Assembly (NCBI GenBank): GCA_019057795.1
Contig: JAHLWS010000014.1
Location: forward strand, 1 to 51,058
Length of the DNA: 51,058 bases
Direction of reading: 5' to 3'
DNA from: Promethearchaeota archaeon
GTDB lineage: Archaea > Asgardarchaeota > Lokiarchaeia > Sigyniarchaeales > SOKP01
Shown: positions 8,270 to 16,164 of the stretch, piece after piece
How the letters are laid out: every line of letters begins with the position of its first letter
Numbering within the stretch: position 1 is the stretch's first letter
The notes under the pieces: generated by a model
The model's database searches: none
What the model was told of the DNA's origin: nothing
Seen by the model: the letters and a program-made list of their open reading frames with translations, nothing else
Translations under genes and position numbers: made by a program

Positions 8270-9766
8270 TTATTTATCATCTTCGATAACTTTTAAACCT
8301 AAAATTTTTGCTCCGTTTATGAAAACTTCCTTCCAATCGCCTATGAAAGTTACCCTATGCCATCCAAATGCTTCCCAATCATAGTTTTCCATAATTTCTT
8401 CAACATCGCTTTCTACTAACATTTTAGAAACGCAGCCTCTTTCATCCACTATATTATCTATTATTTTTCCCGTACGGATTGAGATTTTTTTTTCAAAAAC
8501 GCTGATTTTAATAGTCGTTACTGGTTCCCCTATTGGAAATTTAACGCGAGGCGAGGCACCTAAAAAATGAGTTTCACCATGGTATACGATATCATAAGGC
8601 GCTTGTGGCCCCTCTGGTCCTTGCAAATTACATGGAGCTACACAATGCATGTATGTGATTTGGTTTTTTTTGATATCAAAAGTGTGGTTGGACACATATC
8701 CAGGTCTACCAGTTAAGTACAGTCCAAAAAGAAAGCTTATGGTCGAATCCATGTCGGACTCACATATGCCGTATTTTCCTTCTTTACTTAATTCGAAAAA
8801 AGCCATGCAAGGATAAGCGGGAAACGCGCCGCACAATAAGAATGTGCCACAATCGGGAGTAAAAACGTCAATGTCTTTATCTTTCAAGATATTTTTAAAA
8901 GCTAGATATAGTTTTGCAGAATTTAAAATGGTTTTATCCGTGGGTTCAACTATCGTAGCGTTTTTAACCCATTTTTGAGCGATCTCTTTTGCTTGGTCCG
9001 TGTCAACTACATTATAATATTTGAGAATCTCATCTGGATCTCCTCTAATCATTTCTATATCGAATACATTCTTTAAGATTTCTTTATAGAGGGTTTCATC
9101 CTTTCTCCACTGGTGTGCTTGATCTAAACCAACTGTATCGGTATAAAATTCAAATTCCTCATCGCTAGTCATTTTACCTATTTGATCGAAAAACTCTGGA
9201 TGATTTTTAGCTATTCGCATTCGTTCGGGATTAAATAACCCTAATATGACATCCCAGTTCATTTGAATGATGTCTTTAGCGTAAATCAAGACCCTTTTTC
9301 CTCTTAAACGCATAAGATTAAACATATTCTCAAATGTTTTGTCAAAATCTTCTAAATTTTTTGAAGACAAAATAGATAACTGATAATTCTTGTCTTTAAC
9401 AGTTGAGAATATTTTTGTAAATGTATGGTCTCCAGCATAAATATAATTGGCTAAAATTACCGGTTTTTTGCTCTCAATAAATTCAATGCCCGCTTGAACA
9501 ATCCCTGGATCTCCATAATGCCCTATCGTAAAAACTATAACCCCGTCAACCTCTTCGATATCTTTCTTAATCTGGTTAACTAATTCGTTATCGTAGGTTG
9601 TAATAATCTTACTATAATTAAACTCTATTTTATTAAATCTCTCGTTTAGATGTTTTCTAATGGAATCTATCGTTTTGTTATTATCAAATCCCAAATAAGG
9701 CCATCCAGCTTCCCATTGTGGTTTTCCTATAAACACAACTTCTATTTTTACATCTTTGTTATTCAT
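8270..9766 (-). CDS. L-fucose/L-arabinose isomerase-like protein
   Basis: About 498 residues, with the two-part architecture of the FucI/AraA superfamily: Rossmann-like N-terminal half (DGVIVFTIGHYGDPGIVQAG) and a C-terminal half with PDCGTF, PAYPCMAFFEL, CESDMDS (Glu and Asp of the Mn2+ site near residues 336-340) and YHGETHFLGASPR. Family enzymes interconvert aldoses and ketoses. Many shorter archaeal and bacterial relatives are untested, so substrate is open. ATG 9766 is preferred over a TTG 18 bases upstream, with GGTAGTGA just before it. Upstream of the dead GPH symporter on the same strand, so they may once have formed one sugar operon. Confidence 0.75.
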   Translation of the reverse strand: MNNKDVKIEVVFIGKPQWEAGWPYLGFDNNKTIDSIRKHLNERFNKIEFNYSKIITTYDNELVNQIKKDIEEVDGVIVFTIGHYGDPGIVQAGIEFIESKKPVILANYIYAGDHTFTKIFSTVKDKNYQLSILSSKNLEDFDKTFENMFNLMRLRGKRVLIYAKDIIQMNWDVILGLFNPERMRIAKNHPEFFDQIGKMTSDEEFEFYTDTVGLDQAHQWRKDETLYKEILKNVFDIEMIRGDPDEILKYYNVVDTDQAKEIAQKWVKNATIVEPTDKTILNSAKLYLAFKNILKDKDIDVFTPDCGTFLLCGAFPAYPCMAFFELSKEGKYGICESDMDSTISFLFGLYLTGRPGYVSNHTFDIKKNQITYMHCVAPCNLQGPEGPQAPYDIVYHGETHFLGASPRVKFPIGEPVTTIKISVFEKKISIRTGKIIDNIVDERGCVSKMLVESDVEEIMENYDWEAFGWHRVTFIGDWKEVFINGAKILGLKVIEDDK

Positions 9767-9866
9767 TTTAAAATTCACTACCAATCAAAAAATTGTATTA
9801 CTTATCTATTAGGTTTTGAACTTTAAAAACATTAAAAATTTTAAAAATAAAATTTTTCCGAAAAAA

Positions 9867-9874
9867 CTTAAATA
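9867..9874 (+). promoter_or_regulatory. TATA-like box for the AbrB-PIN gene pair
   Basis: CTTAAATA preceded by an A-rich BRE-like stretch, 23-30 bases before ATG 9897. The spacing suggests a leaderless transcript starting at or next to that ATG. Confidence 0.4.
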
Positions 9875-9896
9875 TTCTGACAACCATTTTATTTAT

Positions 9897-10157
9897 ATGA
9901 TAATTGATGAGAAAGTAAAAGTCGGTAAAAAAGGGGAGATCCTTCCAAAAAAACCCTTGAGAGAAATTTCCGGTATCCGACCAGGAGATAATGTATTAAT
10001 TGAGGCTCAACCTGGTCGATTGATAATAAATAAAATTTTTACTGTCAAAGAACTTCTAGAAATGCCAATCATTTCGCAAGGAACAGCTGAAAGCGTAGAA
10101 AAGGATATTGAAGAAGAAATGAAAATACAAGAGAAATTGACAAATGAAGAACATTAA
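9897..10157 (+). CDS. AbrB/SpoVT-domain antitoxin (VapB-type)
   Basis: 86 residues from ATG 9897. The N-terminal half (VKVGKKGEILPKKPLREISG, then GIRPGDNVLIEAQPGRLII) is the swapped-hairpin AbrB/SpoVT DNA-binding fold; the C-terminal half is acidic and helical (ESVEKDIEEEMKIQEKL), as expected for a toxin-binding tail. The frame is open further upstream, but the extra segment is lysine-rich and unlike the family, and the TATA-like box supports 9897. Its last 14 bases overlap the PIN-domain gene. Likely neutralises that toxin and represses the pair. Confidence 0.8.
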   Translation: MIIDEKVKVGKKGEILPKKPLREISGIRPGDNVLIEAQPGRLIINKIFTVKELLEMPIISQGTAESVEKDIEEEMKIQEKLTNEEH

Positions 10158-10644
10158 ACCTTTAATAATGGATACAACCTATATTTTACCATTATTCGGT
10201 ATTAAAATAATAGAACTAACCAATTTTAAAAAATTCTCTAAAAAACTCTGGTCAAATGGATTAAAAGGATTTAATCTATACTTACCCTCAACATGCTTAA
10301 TGGAGGCTTTGTTTAAATTAACCGGGGAATATCGAAAGAGTAATGATGTTGATGTACTTAAACGTTACGCCATAGCAATACCTTCAATCCTTTCCTTCAG
10401 CTCGATACAAATCTTCAACCCGCTACTAAATCCTGAAGCAATTAGGATTGCGATTAACATAAAATATGCCGGCCACCCTGATCTTATGGATTGCTTAATT
10501 GCTGCCAGTGCTGTGGCATTAAAAGGGATATTCTTGACAGAGGATATTGAATTGAGTAAAATTTTAAAAATTATTCCGGAAACCAAAAATGTTTCTATTT
10601 GGTCTTGGAGTGATCTTATTAAAAATGAATTTGCTCAAGATTGA
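10144..10644 (+). CDS. PIN-domain protein (VapC-type ribonuclease toxin)
   Basis: 166 residues with the acidic set of a PIN nuclease: D10 in IMDTTYILPLFG, E54 in CLMEALFKL, D113 and D116 in HPDLMDCLIAASA, and D134 in FLTED. VapC toxins cut tRNA or rRNA. The ATG lies inside the end of the AbrB-type gene, so translation is coupled, the standard toxin-antitoxin arrangement. It is somewhat longer than a typical VapC (130-140 residues); an insertion around residues 20-45 accounts for most of this. It could instead be a PIN protein with another regulatory role. Confidence 0.75.
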   Translation: MKNIKPLIMDTTYILPLFGIKIIELTNFKKFSKKLWSNGLKGFNLYLPSTCLMEALFKLTGEYRKSNDVDVLKRYAIAIPSILSFSSIQIFNPLLNPEAIRIAINIKYAGHPDLMDCLIAASAVALKGIFLTEDIELSKILKIIPETKNVSIWSWSDLIKNEFAQD

Positions 10645-10658
10645 TATAAGTAAGTTTT

Positions 10659-10838
10659 TTAATTAATGAAATATATTGGACTCGACCATGCTTGATGTCC
10701 ATTATCTAAAGTTATTTTAACATATAGATGGTCGTCTGTTTCCCTATTATGTGCCAATAAAATCGATCTTTCAAGCTGAATCGAGAAATATGGATTTACA
10801 TCTGGAACTCTAAAAATAAAATTTTTGTAAAAACCTTT
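10659..10838 (-). pseudogene. Orphan C-terminal fragment, PHP/DUF3604-like
   Basis: A minus-strand frame without a start, preceded by a stop, encodes about 58 residues: GFYKNFIFRVPDVNPYFSIQ ... LYVKITLDNGHQAWSSPIYF, then TAA. The ending Y-V-x-I-x-x-x-x-G-x-x-AWSSPI strongly resembles the last strand of PHP-type metallophosphoesterases of the DUF3604 group (typically YVRV-x-x-x-DG-x-AWSSPIW). The rest of the gene is missing; the sulfatase gene starts its 3' end 14 bases further on. It looks like the tail left after a deletion. Confidence 0.5.
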
Positions 10839-10851
10839 TTAAACCAATAAA

Positions 10852-12294
10852 TTAAATGTTTCTTTCACGTACCCAATCAGCATTATCGCTCGTCCTTAGA
10901 TACCACCTTAAAAGTTTCTCTTTAAGATCGGCTTTAATTTTGTCGTAAGCGTATATATCAATTAAATTACTAGCTTCATTTGGATCGTACATTAAATCGT
11001 AAAGCTCTTCCTTCCCACTATCTCGAATAACAAGTTTCCATGTTTTGGTTCTTATCATAGCAGATCGAGCTACGGTTGATGGATTTTCTTGAGGAATATT
11101 AGTCTTATCGTAATAGATACCAATGCCCAGCATATCAGGGCTTTTAACAACCGGTTCAAAACATTGAGGTTCGCGAGAGTCATATCCTCCCTCAGCAAAA
11201 ACAGCAGTTCTTATTTTTTCTGAGCGACCTTGTAGAAAAGGAATTAAATTCTTGCCAAAGTGGGTATATTGAGTTTCTATTTGAGCAATATTCAATACTG
11301 TAGGAAAAAGATCAATAGTTTGAACAAATTGCTCGTATAGATTTCCTTTTGATTCGATACCAGGTATTTTTGTAATTAAGGGAACATTGATAAGACAATC
11401 TTGGAACGCGTTAGGCCATTTTTCTGTTAATCCATAGTCTCCTGTATAATCTCCGTGATCAGCAAAGAAGAATATTGCGCTGTTTTCATAAGCCCCGATA
11501 TCTTTTAACTTATCGATTATTTGCCCAAATTGGTAATCTACTCGAGAAACCATTCCGTAATATGTGGCGATAATTTCTTTAAAATCATCTTTATTTAAAT
11601 TGTCCAACCCGTACTTTTCTTGAATTAAACGCATAAATTCTGGCTTATCGTCCAATTTAGGCGGTACTGGTGCTGGTACTAATTCTCGATCGTACATAGA
11701 AAAGTAAGGCTCCTCAACCGTGTAAGGAGGATGAGGGAAGCTCAAGGCTATGTATAAGCAAAAAGGATTCTTATGATCAGAATTTAAATAGCTAATTGCC
11801 TTTTGAATAATGTGATAATCACTATCTTTTGATTCCTCCAATGTTCTCTCACCATAATAAAAAGATTTTCTCATAGGATGATCTAAGGGATAGGGATTAG
11901 TTTTCCAAGCACCAATTTTCGTTCTTAACCTTTTCGTTACGCTTTGTTTAATAGCGTCTTTTCCAAAAAGATCGTTTCTTCCTACCCAAACGACTTCATA
12001 TCCCTTAACTTTTAAGAATTTGAATAAATTTTCTTCGTGCGGTTGTAATAATTGGTAAAGGCTTCTGTGCCCATTCGAGTGTACATATTGACCTGTAAAA
12101 GTACAACACCTCGAAGGTCCGCAAACGGGATTGACAGTGAAACAATTAGTAAAAGCAGCGCCATCCTTGGCAAGTTTATCAATATTTGGCGTTTTAATAA
12201 CGGGATTTCTTCGACCATCAAAAGAAACGCAATCTCCACGCATTTCATCTGCTACAAAAAAAATAATATTAGGAAGCAGTTTCTCTTTAGCCAT
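10852..12294 (-). CDS. Cys-type sulfatase (alkaline phosphatase superfamily)
   Basis: 480 residues with type I sulfatase features: N-terminal metal site PNIIFFVADEMRGD (8-21), the modification motif VCGPSRCCTFTGQ with Cys58 in C-x-P-x-R, the histidine stretch VHSNGHRS, and the second metal site FFFADHGDYTGDYG (275-288). Cys58 must be converted to formylglycine, by FGE or a radical-SAM anSME-type enzyme; neither is in the window. No signal peptide is seen, so it probably works in the cytoplasm on imported sulfated compounds. A phosphonate or phosphoester hydrolase of the same fold is possible but less likely given C-x-P-x-R. Neighbouring glycosidase and isomerase genes suggest sulfated sugars. 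Confidence 0.85.
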   Translation of the reverse strand: MAKEKLLPNIIFFVADEMRGDCVSFDGRRNPVIKTPNIDKLAKDGAAFTNCFTVNPVCGPSRCCTFTGQYVHSNGHRSLYQLLQPHEENLFKFLKVKGYEVVWVGRNDLFGKDAIKQSVTKRLRTKIGAWKTNPYPLDHPMRKSFYYGERTLEESKDSDYHIIQKAISYLNSDHKNPFCLYIALSFPHPPYTVEEPYFSMYDRELVPAPVPPKLDDKPEFMRLIQEKYGLDNLNKDDFKEIIATYYGMVSRVDYQFGQIIDKLKDIGAYENSAIFFFADHGDYTGDYGLTEKWPNAFQDCLINVPLITKIPGIESKGNLYEQFVQTIDLFPTVLNIAQIETQYTHFGKNLIPFLQGRSEKIRTAVFAEGGYDSREPQCFEPVVKSPDMLGIGIYYDKTNIPQENPSTVARSAMIRTKTWKLVIRDSGKEELYDLMYDPNEASNLIDIYAYDKIKADLKEKLLRWYLRTSDNADWVRERNI

Positions 12295-12416
12295 GTTTAA
12301 AATATTATCATTTAAGATTTAAAAGTTTAATAATTAAGAATTCAAGTTTATTTTAAAATATTCAAAATCTAATATAAATATCCCAACACTTTTAATTTTC
12401 GAAAAATTATTTTCCG

Positions 12417-12426
12417 TTATAAAATA
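12417..12426 (+). promoter_or_regulatory. TATA box of the second URO-D-like gene
   Basis: TTATAAAATA lies 31-40 bases before ATG 12457. This predicts a leader of about ten bases or more, containing AAGGATATGA as ribosome binding site. Confidence 0.45.
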
Positions 12427-12456
12427 TACGGAATATTATTCAAAAGGATATGAGCT

Positions 12457-13617
12457 ATGAATTCAAGGGAAAGAGTAAATATAACTTTAAATCATAAAGA
12501 ACCCGATAAAGTTCCGATTGATTTAGGAGGAAATCAATCAAGCATTCATATTAAAGCGTACAAAAAATTATTGGATTACCTTGAAATTGAAGATGAGAAC
12601 GTTCAATACGCTGATTTCGTTCAACAAATCGTACGTCCATGTGATAAAGTCTTAGAAAGATTTAGCATTGATGTAAGATATGTTCAACCCTTAGGGGGTA
12701 TGGTTAGAGTTCAAGACATGGAACCTCAATACGAGGCTAAATATGTGGGCTTGTATGACCAGTTTGGTGTGTTTTGGGGGAACGACGCTAAAAAAGATTT
12801 AGACGAGATATTATATTACGATCCTGTTATTCATCCTTTTGCTGATTTTAAATCTGTTAGCGATATAAGAGATTTTGACTGGCCCAATGGGAGAGATAAA
12901 ACACCCTTTAACGGATTGAAGGAATACGCTAAAAATTTGCGAGATACGACTGATTTTGCATTATCGACGCCTCCAGTTGGATGCATTTATGAATATTGCA
13001 CGTTTTTATTTGGTTTCACAAAAACTTTAAGATATTTAAGGACTAAGCCAGAATTACTAATTGCAGCAATGGAAGGTCTATTAAAGTATTGGACTGATTA
13101 TGTTACGGCCTTTTTAGACGAAGTTGGAAGTTATTTAGACATTGTATGCATTAACGGTGATCTTGCGGAACAAGCAGGACCTATAATGAGCGTTAAGCTT
13201 TACGAAAATATGATAAAACCGATAGAAAGGAAATTATCAAAAACAATTCACGAATTAGTAGAAACGAAAATAAACTATCATTCTTGCGGTTCGGTTTCGC
13301 TATTTATACCCCATTTTGCTGAGATTGGGTATGATGTTATTAATCCAGTACAAATAAGTGCCTATGATATGGAGCCTTGTTCCCTAAAGAAGCGATTTGG
13401 AGATATAATGTCGTTTTGGGGTGGTTTATGTAACACTCAAAGTACATTACCCTTTGGCACGCTTAAACAAATTAGGGACGAAGTACGAAGAAATTTCGAA
13501 TGTTTGAAACCCAGTGGAGGTTTTGTTGCGTCTAACATCCATAATATAACCGCCGAAGTTCCCCCTCAGAATATTGTAGCTATGTTTGATGCCGCTAATG
13601 AGTTTGGAAGTTATTAA
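12457..13617 (+). CDS. Uroporphyrinogen-decarboxylase-like protein, second copy
   Basis: 386 residues opening with MNSRERVNITLNHKEPDKVP, the superfamily signature. It has HSCG (H275, C277), the first half of the His-x-Cys zinc site of MtaA/MtbA-type methyltransferases. The second cysteine expected near the C terminus is absent: the segment reads VASNIHNITAEVPPQN. The copy at 1927-3060 shows the opposite pattern. An amidohydrolase gene follows in the same direction. No corrinoid protein gene is nearby. Function unknown; methyl transfer to or from a small molecule is the best family-based guess. Confidence 0.8.
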   Translation: MNSRERVNITLNHKEPDKVPIDLGGNQSSIHIKAYKKLLDYLEIEDENVQYADFVQQIVRPCDKVLERFSIDVRYVQPLGGMVRVQDMEPQYEAKYVGLYDQFGVFWGNDAKKDLDEILYYDPVIHPFADFKSVSDIRDFDWPNGRDKTPFNGLKEYAKNLRDTTDFALSTPPVGCIYEYCTFLFGFTKTLRYLRTKPELLIAAMEGLLKYWTDYVTAFLDEVGSYLDIVCINGDLAEQAGPIMSVKLYENMIKPIERKLSKTIHELVETKINYHSCGSVSLFIPHFAEIGYDVINPVQISAYDMEPCSLKKRFGDIMSFWGGLCNTQSTLPFGTLKQIRDEVRRNFECLKPSGGFVASNIHNITAEVPPQNIVAMFDAANEFGSY

Positions 13618-13678
13618 TAAAAGAGTTTTTTTACAATCTATTTTAATAATAAAATATTAGCGTAATTTTTTAATTTAC

Positions 13679-13684
13679 AGGTGA
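13679..13684 (+). promoter_or_regulatory. Ribosome binding site that decides an ATA start
   Basis: AGGTGA, with GGTG at 13680-13683, ends exactly seven bases before ATA 13691, the only plausible initiation position upstream of the conserved FDAHLHTYG motif of the next gene. Confidence 0.5.
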
Positions 13685-13690
13685 AAAGAT

Positions 13691-14554
13691 ATAAAAAGTA
13701 AGAATTTTAAAATTTTTGACGCTCATCTACATACCTATGGCACATTTCTACCTAAAAATGAAGATTTAATTAGTTATCTGGATAAATACAACATCGAAAA
13801 AGCAATTATTACTACAGTCAATAGAGCAGCAAGCTCCAAAATCTATGTTAACAAAGATAGCACTGTTGAAAATAACTCTTCTAACAATAATATCGTAAAG
13901 AGAGCGTTTGAAAACTTAAGGAAGTTAACAAAAGGTCAATTGGACCATCAAGATGTTATTAACATATCAAACAAAGATCCAGAAAGATTTTATAAATTCT
14001 TCTGGTTCAACCCAAAAATCAAGCCTGAAGATGAGGATAGCGATTACACCATCTTAGAAAATCATTTTGACTTAGGTTTTTGTGGGGTTAAGATTCATTC
14101 TGGCATTCATTTAATAAAAATTCCAGAAGACATCATAAAATTAGTTACTTTTATGCAAGATTATAACAAAAAATTTCCGTTATTCATTCACTTTACACCA
14201 AAGTTTTCTGCTTTTGGAGGGATAAGCAGCAAAGATATAGCAAAATTAGCAAAAAATTATCCAAATTTGCGTATCATTATTGGGCATGCTGCGTTGGCGA
14301 TGGAATTTGCGATAGATCTTGGATTGAGCTTAAAACAATATAAAAATGTGTTTTTTGAAACTTCGTGCTCTATACCTTATGGCATATTAAGTCTGATAAA
14401 AATAGTAGGGCATAAACGCATATTATTTGGAACAGATTCGCCAGTCACTAATCCAATAAAACTTGAAATTGATAAAATATTATGCTTACCCATTACTGAT
14501 GATCAAAAACGAGATGTTTTTTTCAACAACATTGACAGCATAATTAGAAATTAA
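13691..14554 (+). CDS. Amidohydrolase (Amidohydro_2-like), probable non-AUG start
   Basis: The conserved frame starts well before its first ATG (13940). From 13691 it reads ...KSKNFKIFDAHLHTYGTFLP: the His-x-His of metal-dependent amidohydrolases (ACMSD/Amidohydro_2 type). It continues with VKIHSGIH (metal lysine/histidine region), IIGHAALAMEFA and ILFGTDSPVTNP (last catalytic Asp). No ATG, GTG or TTG lies in frame between a TGA at 13682 and the motif. ATA at 13691 sits seven bases after GGTG, giving 287 residues. Small carboxylic or lactone-type substrates are usual for the family. Follows the URO-D-like gene, perhaps in one operon. An ATG-to-ATA mutation or sequence error is the alternative. 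Confidence 0.7.
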   Translation: MKSKNFKIFDAHLHTYGTFLPKNEDLISYLDKYNIEKAIITTVNRAASSKIYVNKDSTVENNSSNNNIVKRAFENLRKLTKGQLDHQDVINISNKDPERFYKFFWFNPKIKPEDEDSDYTILENHFDLGFCGVKIHSGIHLIKIPEDIIKLVTFMQDYNKKFPLFIHFTPKFSAFGGISSKDIAKLAKNYPNLRIIIGHAALAMEFAIDLGLSLKQYKNVFFETSCSIPYGILSLIKIVGHKRILFGTDSPVTNPIKLEIDKILCLPITDDQKRDVFFNNIDSIIRN

Positions 14555-14710
14555 ACCATTATTTTTCAAAGGTTTTAAACTTTTTTAGATTATCTTTCAA
14601 ATCTTTCACTAACATTTTATCAATATTAACTAGTTAATTAATTTTGACTTTAAATTAATTGTCGAGAAAATTATTATAGATTAAGTCGATTATTTCTGTT
14701 TTAATAATAG

Positions 14711-14742
14711 AATATATAAACGTAGTTGTGTAATTTTTTATT
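14711..14742 (+). promoter_or_regulatory. TATA box plus shared motif before the HEAT gene
   Basis: AATATATAAAC (14711-14721) is followed at once by TAGTTGTGTAATTTTTTATT (14723-14742). The latter matches 18 of 20 bases of 15553-15572, before the GTPase gene, where it also directly follows a TATA-like stretch. This suggests a common promoter type or shared regulator. Nothing else is seen between 14555 and 14710. Confidence 0.4.
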
Positions 14743-14775
14743 ATAATCTTGTAAAAATTTATTCGAGTTGATACA

Positions 14776-15321
14776 GTGAAAAATTTAGGGGATGATAATT
14801 ACTACGAAGAGAACAATAATTGGGACATCATAGAAGTTTCAAAGGTTAACGACAAAATTATTAAAAAGCTTTTAAATTATCTGAAATATGATATATCAGA
14901 AAACTTCTTTATTTCCTTTGAAAGCCTTTTAAAATTAGGAAATAAAGTTCCAGAAGCTACAATTCAAAATATTATCAAAGAATTAGACCAAACTCATAAT
15001 TTCAAAAAAGATTTATTTCATTTCATTTTAAGCTTTGTAAAAAATGGCACAGTAGAATTTCACTTATTACCTCAAATATATAGCCCAGATTTCATCGTTA
15101 GGGCTCGAGCTATAATGAAAATAAAAGAAAATAACGATACAAGATATCTAAAGTTCCTACTCCCGTTATTAGACGACCCTGACGATTCCGTAAGATGGAG
15201 CGTGATAAAATTCTTGGCTAAGCATAAAAATAATCCAATAATCTTTAATGAATTAAAAAATCACATGAATAAGGAATTAAATCCTATAATTCATAGTAAT
15301 TTGAAGCAAATATTTGAATGA
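14776..15321 (+). CDS. HEAT-repeat-like protein
   Basis: 181 residues from GTG 14776, preceded by GAGTTGAT (14765-14772). The protein is helical, and its C-terminal half has two HEAT-like helix pairs: SPDFIVRARAIMKIKEN and DDPDDSVRWSVIKFLAKH, with the D-x-x-x-x-VRW/R-x-x-A spacing of PBS-lyase HEAT repeats. Such repeats mediate protein binding. It lies upstream of a small GTPase gene with a similar promoter, and a HEAT-LRR fusion lies 2.5 kb downstream, so a scaffold role in the same signalling group is reasonable but unproven. Confidence 0.65.
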   Translation: MKNLGDDNYYEENNNWDIIEVSKVNDKIIKKLLNYLKYDISENFFISFESLLKLGNKVPEATIQNIIKELDQTHNFKKDLFHFILSFVKNGTVEFHLLPQIYSPDFIVRARAIMKIKENNDTRYLKFLLPLLDDPDDSVRWSVIKFLAKHKNNPIIFNELKNHMNKELNPIIHSNLKQIFE

Positions 15322-15541
15322 GAGCACAAAATTAGAGAATAAAAAATAAGAGAACATAAGAAATACAACTTAGATTTACATCTATTTTTAAATATCTTGG
15401 TGCTCTTTAACTTTTTTATTTAGAAATTCACTGCTGAATTTTGTTAATTCAAGACTTATCTCATTTAATAAAAAAGCAAACAATTAAAAAAAGCATTTTT
15501 TATATATCATTTATAATATTAAGACCCAAAATTTAAAATTT

Positions 15542-15572
15542 CGATATAATCTTAGTTGTATAATGTTTTATT
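15542..15572 (+). promoter_or_regulatory. TATA-like box plus shared motif before the GTPase gene
   Basis: CGATATAATCT (15542-15552) followed by TAGTTGTATAATGTTTTATT (15553-15572), matching 18 of 20 bases of the motif at 14723-14742. The gap 15322-15541 otherwise holds only AT-rich sequence and a weak minus-strand open stretch. Confidence 0.4.
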
Positions 15573-15607
15573 TATCAAACTTGAGGTATTAAATAAATTT
15601 CTAAAAA

Positions 15608-15612
15608 AGGTG
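15608..15612 (+). promoter_or_regulatory. Ribosome binding site that decides an ATT start
   Basis: AGGTG ends seven bases before ATT 15620. An ATG at 15615 is out of frame and is followed immediately by TAA. The same AAAGGTGTTA element stands before ATG 20690, where spacing is eight. Confidence 0.45.
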
Positions 15613-15619
15613 TTATGTA

Positions 15620-16150
15620 ATTCCATCATATGATTATACTTTTAAAATTCTATTGCTCGGGGACGCATCAGTCGGAAAAACATCGTTTACTAAACGATTT
15701 TGCTACAATCTCTTCAATCCCTCAGAAAGGCTAACAATTGGGGTAGACTTTCATGTTAAGACAATAGATTTACATGGTAAAAAGATAAAATTGCAAATCT
15801 GGGATGTTGGAGGGGAAGAGCGCTTCAGATTCTTATTACCCACTTATTGTCTAGGTGCTAATGCGGCATTTTTGCTTTATGATGTTACCCGATCACAGAC
15901 CTTAGACAATATTAATGAATGGACCAATATAGTTCGCCAAAAGGGGGGTCCTATTCCAATTATGCTCGTAGGCGCGAAAATCGACTTAGAAGACGCTCAA
16001 CGTGAAGTTCTTCGAGAGTACGGAATTCAAGTAGCTGAAAAAAATAACATGGCTTCTTTTGCCGAAATATCGAGTAAATTGGATCAAAATGTAGACAAAA
16101 CCTTTGAAGTTCTCACAGAGCTTACATTAGAAAAAATTGAGAATAGGTGA
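15620..16150 (+). CDS. Rab-like small GTPase (Asgard type)
   Basis: 176 residues if begun at ATT 15620: IPSYDYTFKILLLGDASVGK... Ras-superfamily boxes in order: G1 GDASVGKTS (14-22), G2 Thr39 in RLTIGVDF, G3 WDVGGEERF (61-69), G4 VGAKIDLE (117-124), G5 EISSKL. G3 mixes an Arf-like DVGG with a Rab-like ERF, and the catalytic Gln position is Glu66. G4 has Ala119 for the Asn of NKxD. There is no C-terminal cysteine, so no prenylation. In-frame codons upstream lack ATG, GTG and TTG. It is followed after 14 bases by an HTH regulator gene, one operon. Expected to be a GTP-dependent switch; the substitutions may alter hydrolysis or base selectivity. Confidence 0.85.
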   Translation: MPSYDYTFKILLLGDASVGKTSFTKRFCYNLFNPSERLTIGVDFHVKTIDLHGKKIKLQIWDVGGEERFRFLLPTYCLGANAAFLLYDVTRSQTLDNINEWTNIVRQKGGPIPIMLVGAKIDLEDAQREVLREYGIQVAEKNNMASFAEISSKLDQNVDKTFEVLTELTLEKIENR

Positions 16151-16164
16151 GGTGATTAAATAAA

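Noticed and set aside
15388..15490. Minus-strand open stretch ending LNEISLELTKFSSEFLNKK before the GTPase gene
   Set aside because: Short, no start codon or ribosome site, and AT-rich composition produces such amphipathic readings by chance.
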